Source: Carya illinoinensis (Eukaryota > Streptophyta > Magnoliopsida > Fagales > Juglandaceae). From it: 64,000 nt of DNA. This document shows positions 57,340 to 64,000 of this stretch, one piece after another (position 1 is the stretch's first letter; every line of letters begins with the position of its first letter). Where the stretch lies: the NCBI RefSeq assembly GCF_018687715.1, contig NC_056765.1, positions 2,046,001 to 2,110,000 on the forward strand, written 5' to 3'. The notes under the pieces are model-generated. The model was given only the letters and a program-made list of their open reading frames with translations, made no database searches and had not been told where the DNA came from. The translations under genes were made by a program, and so were the position numbers.

Positions 57340-58505
57340 TTCAAATATAACTACTTTAACAATGAAAGCAAGTGGTTCATTCTCATGAATGAAAGCAAGA
57401 TGCATGCACACACGAGTAAAGATGCATGCATGAATTTTAGATTTCAAAAAGAGTTAAAGAAAGCTTAGAAATCCTTATTTTCACTTCAAAGCTAGCTGCT
57501 ATGATCTAAAGCTTTAGCTAAGCTATATGCAATCAGAATAAGCTTGAAATACTCTAATTTTACTGCCTTAGAAGATTAGGAATGCCAGGCCTGAAAGTTT
57601 CCTTAACTAAGGTCATTTCACAACATAAATAAATATATAAGAGGATAGAATTAAGGATGGAGTAGTCATTGCCATCATGGAAAAACAGTTGTGGTTCCAA
57701 TCTTGCTATTGTCAAAAAAATTAAAATTAAAATTAAAAAAGCTATATATGCATAAATATACATATACAATCTCATAATTGAAAGTTTGCGGTTTTTGGTG
57801 GACTCAATATTTTTTATGCATGCAGATTCCAGTTTTAGATCTCTACATTCTCAATTGGAGAAGGAATTATGAAGAATGCAAGATGCCTGACATATCAAGA
57901 TTTTCTTGTGAAACATCTACTTCTGCATGCACACTCTAAAATTTCAACAGCATTAGCTTGTGGAGTTAGGCTGTAAGAAGAGAAAAGGAAATCTATAGAA
58001 GGAACAATTCAATATAAAAAGAAAAATATTAGTTGAATGAAACTGCACCATTGGACTGGTGGCCTCATTCTTATTTTGTATAGATCAATTTGTTTCTTGC
58101 ATGGATACATAAGTGAATTGATCCAGATGAGCTTCTTTATGGATCTGCCAAAAACAATATCATGCCCTCATACCCGTGTGCATTAGTGGAAGATGGTGTG
58201 GTATTTTCTAGGCAATAGACTTATATGATTCGTTTTCCTGTCGATGTACTACACTACTTATATCAAATTTCTTGATGATTTATCAAACCCTACGGAATAA
58301 CTTAGGATGGTGTGGTATAGAAGCCTAATAATAAATTTATTCTTGTGGTTGATGACAAAACATAGAGCTTTGAGTTTAGATAAGAGTAGTTGAAGAAAGT
58401 TTTTAACAGGCGAGACCACATTAATAGTTCATTGTTGAAAAAATGTGATATTTACCTTTTGAGAGAGGATGAGATCTACGAGAGAGAAAGAGCAATGCAG
58501 AGGCC
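57340..58505. other. hAT-2 internal region without a recognised gene
   Basis: AT-rich, non-coding by eye. It may include the upstream part of the captured FAR1-like locus. Confidence 0.4.
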
Positions 58506-58615
58506 TACGATTTTCCCCTTTCGGTTTGAATCTGCGATTTTTCCCTTCCGGCTTGAATCTGTGATTTTCCCCCTTCCGGCTGAATCTGCAATTTTCCCCC
58601 TTCATAGTTCAATTT
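58506..58615. repeat. About 30-bp direct repeat, four units
   Basis: GATTTTCCCCTTTCGGTTTG, GATTTTTCCCTTCCGGCTTG and two more related units, each followed by AATCTG(C/T). No function assigned. Confidence 0.8.
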
Positions 58616-59886
58616 GCGTTCGTACTCCTTCCCGCTAGAGTTTTGCGTTTTGTTCTCTTTCTACCTTTTTTTCTTTAAATATAATTAATGACATGGCCAA
58701 ATGCCACGTCAAAGTCGTTTGCAAACAGCCTGTCCCTAGCCGTACTCTTAAAATAATAATGATCAAATAAGTGCGCGGGACAACTCAAGGCCATGAAATC
58801 ATTCTCCCCAGTGAAAGGAAAAAAATGTGTAGAAAATAGTTCGGCTAATTTGAATATATGTACACATATAAAACTAACAATATATATATATATATATATA
58901 TATACAATTTGAGTGGTGGAATTGAAAAGCATGCCAGAGTACGTAATATAAAAACTTGTAAACAAGTCAAATGTATAACAAAATATTAGCTTTCAGGACA
59001 TATCTGTTGCGACTACCTCAACATATATATACATATATCATTTTTATATATATGTTTGACCAAATTTATTGGTCTAATTTTAATTGTCCATTTTTTTAGT
59101 TTTCCAAGTACTCAATGCTCATGCACTTGCACTGCATGCCATTGGCGCATGGTTCCAGTAGGCAGTACGTGTAAGGAGGGCTGGGAAACTATGATGACTA
59201 GAGTATTGTTTTAGAGCTCAAAAACAGACTATAAAATGAACTATGAAGAAAATGCTTTGCAATTTTTTCCACTGTCCAAAATCAAGAACCATAATAAAAT
59301 TGATCACAAATTCATAACCATTTCCTCAATACAACTATAAACATATTCCTACAATCTACACAATCCAAAATCAATAACCAATATGAATATTCATAATATA
59401 ATTCTATATAATTAAAAGATATAAATTTAAAATTCTAAAATTACCGGTTGATGGCGGTATGAATTGTGGACACGACAGAACGACGACAATCTAGTGGCAC
59501 TGGGGCATGAAGAGCTAAGATAGATTATGAATCTAAGAGAATAAGAAACGAAGAAGAAAGGGGTGAGGGCCGTGAGGCATGAGATGTGCAAGTCTAAGAC
59601 AATGTGAGAGATGGGGAGAATGAGAGTGAGAGCCAGAGGGTCCGAGAGAAGAAGAAATGACTAAAGAGAAATGAGCAAAACAACGTCGTTTTGCATACGT
59701 CATTTTACATATATATTTATTTAAAATAAATCGGAGTTTGGGATAAAACTGAACTCTAACTCCAACTCCAATTACTGATTACCTTGTCGAAATCACTCCA
59801 ATTTCTGAAACTTCAGTAAAGTTGGAGGGAAGCAGAAGTCAGACAGAATCAAAAATTTCGGACAACCGCACAACCCTACTGTACAC

Positions 59887-60062
59887 CCCTGAATTAGTCG
59901 GCGTTTTGTCGAGAACGCCTGCTGTTAATAAAAAGAAAACAATCCAGGAAAAAAAAAATAAAACGAGATTAAAAAAAATATATCAGAATATTTTCATACA
60001 GAGAGATACAAACGGGTCTTAACCGAATATTCCCGTGCACTTAGGGTTGTCTTTTCAGCCAT
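59887..60062. other. Between hAT-2 and NDPK1
   Basis: The hAT-2 insertion lies about 270 bp upstream of the NDPK1 ATG and 180 bp from its TATA box, so the transposon end adjoins the promoter. No other feature is seen. Confidence 0.6.
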
Positions 60063-60070
60063 CTATATAA
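60063..60070 (+). promoter_or_regulatory. TATA box of NDPK1
   Basis: CTATATAAT, 80 bp before the ATG at 60150, gives an expected 5' leader of about 50 bp. Confidence 0.65.
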
Positions 60071-60149
60071 TACCAGTTCCCTGATTTCCCCGTCGCATTC
60101 TCACTCACTTTTTAGAGCTGCAACCCAAAAACCTTAAAGGGAGGAAAAT

Positions 60150-62107
60150 ATGGAGCAGACCTTCATCATGATCAAGCCCGATGGTGTCCAGAGGGGCCTG
60201 GTACCTCTGCTTTGTCTTTTTTTTTTTTTTTTGGGACTCTAATTTTTTGATTGTGTATCTATCTGCTGGGTGGTTGTTGGGGGATTTGTAGGGAAGGAAA
60301 TGAAATTTTTTGTTTTTGTTTTTGGTTTTTTTTCTCGTTTCCTCGAGTCCAGTGATTGTGCTTGTTTTCGATAAATCTGAAGTGCCTGTCTAGGTTTTCA
60401 TTTGTTATGTAAAGTGTTGATACTGTCTATAGATCTAGTTTTTGGTCGATGAGAGTTTTAAAAAATAACAGAAAATTTGTTGGCTGAATGATCTCAAAAT
60501 TTATAGAGAATTTTATTGAATATGCAACTTGCTTTTCTTGGTTGGGTTGGGAATTTTCATCTACAGAGAATGGAATTCCTTTATTTTTCTTTCAATATTT
60601 TTATTTAATTTACAACGTGCAATTTTTGGTAACGAATATAGTTCAGTTTTCTAAAAGCATTTATCTGTCTCAGATTGGTGAGATCATTAGCAGATTTGAG
60701 AAGAAGGGGTTCTATCTGAAAGGTAATATCTTGTAACCAATTCATCCTATAATATGAGCTGAGAGTTTGGGGTTGGCTGTACCATCTTATAATATGAGCG
60801 GTGATAATTTAATGTCAGCCGGATTTTTAATTCTGTATTCGACTCTGAAATGGCAGTTATGCCATCCGTGGCGTACTCTTTGAAAGTCAATCTAAAATAC
60901 TCATGTTTTGGCTGCATCAAAATTATGCTTTTGGCATAATTTGATTCGTAAGGTTCAAATTTTAAAATTTATTTTCCAAATCAAATTATGCTATGTGAAT
61001 GGAATGTGGTGTGGAGGTCTTAAAACTGAGTTATTCATTTTAAAATCCTCTATATTCTTTCCTAGAAGCAGGGGAATGAATAACTAAAGGAAGCATGAAA
61101 ACTTTTCTGAACTAGATGTGCAGACTCGAAGTCGTGACTGGCAAAAAGAATATTTTGATGGAATTTTCCTTAGTTGTTTTAAAAAAATGACCTTCTATAG
61201 TCTATGTTTAACTTATCGAAAATAAATAAATTTTTGCTTATCTTTTCTGAGTTTGATTGAAAAATACTATGGCCTCAACAGAGTATGGCTTAAAGCTAGC
61301 TGTTGAATATTGGAACTCCTTTTTTCTTCTCTAGTTGAGTACCTGTGACTTGTTTAGGTTTGAAGCTCATCACTGTGGACCGTGCATTTGCTGAGAAGCA
61401 TTATGCGGATCTGTCTGCAAAGCCCTTTTTCAGTGGTTTGGTTGACTACATTATTTCTGGTGCTGTTGTTGCTATGGTTTGGGAGGGTAAGAATGTCGTG
61501 ACAACTGGGCGAAAGATTATTGGAGCCACAAACCCCTCGGACTCTGCCCCTGGAACAATTCGTGGTGATTTTGCAGTTGAAATTGGCAGGTAATTTTATC
61601 TGCCATTATACCAATTGACATTGTAAAATACCAGGGTTTGGCCATCTTGCAGAAGTTGGAAATCTTGGAACTATCATTCACATGTTATTTTCTTGTGAGT
61701 TACAGTCATCTCATTTAGGCATTAATTGCCTTTATATTGTTATCTATGTTTATTATGTACTTGGTTTGGCTCTGGTGTCAACAGATTTTTTCAACTCTGG
61801 TTGTTTGCCTAAAGAAATGAACCAGCAAGTACCCTTTTCACTTATTGGTCACAGCACGCTATGCCTAGTTTTCCTATTTCTTTTGAATATCTTTCGAATG
61901 AATTGTTTTCAACCATGAAACCGATATGCTGCATAGATGAATGATACTCGGGGATTTGTAAATATCTGATGTTGAAGCTACTTTGTTTGCAGGAATGTTA
62001 TTCACGGAAGCGATTCGGTTGAAAGTGCGAGGAAAGAAATTGCTCTGTGGTTTCCCGAAGGCCCCGCAAACTGGGGGAGTAGCCTTCACCCTTGGATCTA
62101 TGAGTAA
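60150..62107 (+). CDS. NDPK1: Nucleoside diphosphate kinase 1
   Basis: CDS join(60150..60200, 60674..60722, 61358..61589, 61993..62107), 148 residues, the usual length of the cytosolic type. It starts [17 protein letters not shown]; exon 2 gives [17 protein letters not shown]; exon 3 gives [60 protein letters not shown]; exon 4 gives [20 protein letters not shown] with the catalytic His in IHGSDS. All junctions are GT-AG with phases 0, 1 and 2. The enzyme transfers the terminal phosphate of ATP to other nucleoside diphosphates through a phosphohistidine. No transit peptide is present. The gene appears intact. Confidence 0.97.
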
Positions 62108-62980
62108 ATGCTTGATTCAGTGATTGAGCTGCTGCTTGATGCCCAACATCCTTTTTCATTTATTGCTAGACTATTTGGAGAAGCTAGTTATGAAGTTTTG
62201 GCCTCGTCTGGTCATATACCTATTTCCTTAGAACATTAGACTTGCTGCTTGTCATTTAATGTAACGATATTTATTAAATATGAAGTTGGATGTGGGTTTG
62301 CGCGGATGGATGGATTTAACCCATTGGATGATAACACGACTTGCGAGAAATGTGGACAGGCTGTACGGATGGCACTGATGTGTTTATCATATTGAGCTTT
62401 CTTCCGAGCCACCTGAATTCTCATCCATTTACCATTGCAGACGACGATTTAGAAGACAATCTCACTGAGAATAGTACATATTTCTCAGGCAGAGAACAGG
62501 GGACTCTTGAATATCTTACACTGGCTGAGAGCATCCTAACCATAATTTAGATGCCCAAAAACAATACATGTAAAATGAGGTTTCTTTGCATTTTGGTGCC
62601 CAAGATGGGACACCACCATTTATTCAAAACGAAATCCCACATTGGTGCCCAAACGTTTTGAAATTACAAAAATGTTTTAGAGAAGTCAACTGTGGAGCGG
62701 CATTTAAACTTGCTGCTTGAAATCAGTTTTTCGTACTTTCTCGGCCTTACAAACTCTGGAAAGTGGAAACCCACCCTTTGCGGAACCAAATGGTACCATG
62801 CTGTGGTGAAGAAATCAAGCAGTATTTGAAACGAGAAGCAACATATCATATACAACAACATACCATTTACCTAAAAATGAGTGTCTCCAACAATGCGATA
62901 AATCTTGCCGTCACAAGAACAAGCGTCTCCACCGAATGTTGTTGTTAAATGCCATTATGTTAAATCTGCGAACTGTAAAA
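62108..62980. other. Convergent 3' flanks of NDPK1 and the ELMO gene
   Basis: Contains the presumed 3' UTRs of both genes. AATAAATGG on the minus strand near 62620 may be a polyadenylation signal for the ELMO-domain gene. No other gene is seen. Confidence 0.5.
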
Positions 62981-63931
62981 CTATTGGGAAAGAAGGCCGT
63001 ATGATGGCAACTGTTCCAAGCTTGTTATGTCTTCAAGCAATAGCTCTTGTTCCAGCTGACGACGTGTCGATTTCATCACCGCCTGTAAGGAACACATTAA
63101 ATTATCACCGCCTGTAAGGCATTAATTGCCTTTATATTGAGTGAAAACTATTTTTCCTTTATATATATATATATATAAAGTTACGATAACACAACTTATC
63201 ATGAAAAATTACACGCAATAAAAGAATATAATCATAAAAGCAGTCAGGTGAATAGCCTCTGCTGCAATATAAACATAGCATCTATGCATCCAGAGTACCA
63301 CTACTCCAGAAAGGTTTATTCCAGCTATTATTAAGCAATAGGCTTTACTTTCATGAGGCTCTACTTTAGTCTGTTAGTCCATGATACTGCCTATCTACAA
63401 AGTACTCAGGTAACTGAGACGTTCTCTTCATAGACCTTTCCTATATCTACAAGGATATTTTTTGGCTGGAGAGAACATACATTGAAATCCATATATGATG
63501 CTCGCATAGAAAGCCACTGATGATCCATCAGCTTGAACGTGATGCAATAGAGCAGATCAAATGCCGATTCACTTTCTGCCAGGCAAAAGCATTAAGATTT
63601 TTTTTTAACATTAGTACTTCAAATAGCTAACAGTAAGGTATAATTAAATGGAAAAAGCTGATTAAGTACAGAATATTGAGCATTCATATCAGAAATGATT
63701 TTTTAATGTGGTGGATCAGCAAATCCTACAAATTTTGCATTCAGAAAAGAATGATGAACTAGGTGAAAGTAGAGCTTCTTCCCATATAAGCTCTACACCA
63801 ACTTCCATAAACGACAATGTAGAATAAGCAGTACACACTAAGAACCAAGAAATATTACCTGCAAGAAACTTCAAAAATGTTGCTCCCACCAGTGTCCGCG
63901 GTTTGACTGTAGAGTTGATGCACACAATCAA
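62981..63931 (-). CDS. ELMO-domain protein, last three coding exons (incomplete at window edge)
   Basis: Exons complement(62981..63082), complement(63481..63575) and complement(63859..63931); earlier exons lie beyond 64000. Spliced reading: LIVCINSTVKPRTLVGATFL, KFLA-E-SESAFDLLYCITF, KLMDHQWLSMRASYMDFN, then AVMKSTRRQLEQELLLEDIT, SLEQLPSYGLLSQ and stop at 62981-62983. Phases agree at both junctions. Motifs KPRTLVGA.FLKFL, FDLLYCITFKLMD.QWL, ASYMDFN and VMKSTR.QLE match plant ELMO/CED-12 domain proteins. In animals ELMO proteins act with DOCK factors on Rac; the plant role is poorly known. The exons are too short to appear as long open frames. The last exon's acceptor is duplicated (see the next entry). 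Confidence 0.85.
63078..63139 (-). other. Duplicated splice acceptor in the ELMO gene and 23-bp copied tract
   Basis: CCTTACAGGCGGTGAT occurs twice on the minus strand, at acceptor positions 63083 (used for the open frame) and 63112, 29 bases apart. Using the outer one would add 29 bases with an in-frame stop or frameshift. Immediately beside it, 63117-63139 is identical over 23 bases to 61717-61739 in NDPK1 intron 3. Confidence 0.75.
63140..63480. other. ELMO gene intron
   Basis: Intron between the last two coding exons, with a short (TA)n run near 63160-63178. No additional feature. Confidence 0.6.
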
Positions 63932-64000
63932 CTGATGAAAAGCATTAAATTCCTATTTAAATTACTTGATTGAAAGACAAAAAACCCATAGGTGCACCTC

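Larger units (their letters stand above)
50050..59878 (-). mobile_element. hAT-2: large hAT transposon carrying GRF and FAR1-like fragments
   Basis: Plus-strand start TATGGCTGGGCTCCGACTC matches the 3' end of hAT-1 (TAGGGCTGGGCTCCGACTC). The opposite end, inverted, reads TAGGGTTGTGCGGTTGTCC, similar to the 5' end of hAT-1. The flanks are TTGTACAC (50042-50049) and CTGTACAC (59879-59886), an 8-bp duplication with one change. The transposase lies at 50758-52947 on the minus strand. About 6.9 kb between it and the 5' end hold a LINE RNase H fragment, a telomere-motif promoter-like stretch, a GRF zinc-finger fragment and a FAR1-like fragment. Subterminal TCCGACTC motifs are at 50055-50170; weaker ones are near 59745-59860. 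Confidence 0.85.

Noticed and set aside
1..64000. CRISPR arrays, bacterial operons, ribosome binding sites
   Set aside because: The sequence is nuclear plant DNA; the regular repeats found are minisatellites, microsatellites or transposon subterminal arrays.

Overview
This window is nuclear DNA of a flowering plant, a eudicot. The genes carry GT-AG introns and belong to plant families: a U-type (P-type) cyclin, a plastid-type PPR protein, an ankyrin/PGG protein, an FBA-type F-box protein, NDPK1 and an ELMO-domain protein. The repeats are plant hAT, PIF/Harbinger and Tourist-like elements, Ty3/gypsy-like solo LTRs, a LINE and tRNA-derived SINEs. The style of the repeats suggests a woody species, perhaps of the Fagales, but that is an impression and not a demonstrated assignment.

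Layout. 1-18.3 kb is almost entirely transposable elements. hAT-1 (337-6306) has a perfect 8-bp target duplication and carries a fragment of the centromere gene CENP-C. It is followed by an orphan hAT end, then a decayed Harbinger transposase split by a 3.3-kb solo LTR (7330-10590) with its Myb-like partner ORF (12015-13202), then a non-autonomous PIF-type element (13533-18313) that holds a 2-kb solo LTR (14275-16322). 18.3-31.2 kb holds MITEs and an ankyrin/PGG (BDA1-like) gene (exons at 26886-27470 and 29941-30705). Its intron and last exon were duplicated, leaving a headless copy upstream (21.35-24.26 kb). 32463-34613 is a LINE-type element with one intact ORF1, no reverse transcriptase, a poly(A) tail and a 17-bp target duplication. 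35-47 kb is the gene-rich part: CYCU4-1-like cyclin, a third hAT element (37622-38652) carrying a broken ERF fragment, an At1g02150-like PPR gene, and a single-exon F-box gene. 47-50 kb holds LINE, SINE and mitochondrial tRNA debris. 50050-59878 is hAT-2, of the same family as hAT-1 in the opposite direction, carrying GRF zinc-finger and FAR1-like fragments. 60-64 kb has NDPK1 and, converging on it, the last three coding exons of an ELMO-domain gene.

The most notable result is that all three hAT-type elements with both ends visible contain pieces of unrelated host genes (CENP-C; GRF plus FAR1-like; ERF). In hAT-1 and hAT-2 the foreign DNA sits in the same compartment, between the transposon 5' end and the BED-finger exon. 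This looks like a capture-prone hAT lineage, comparable to Pack-type transduplication.

The host genes look independent of each other. Nothing suggests a shared pathway.
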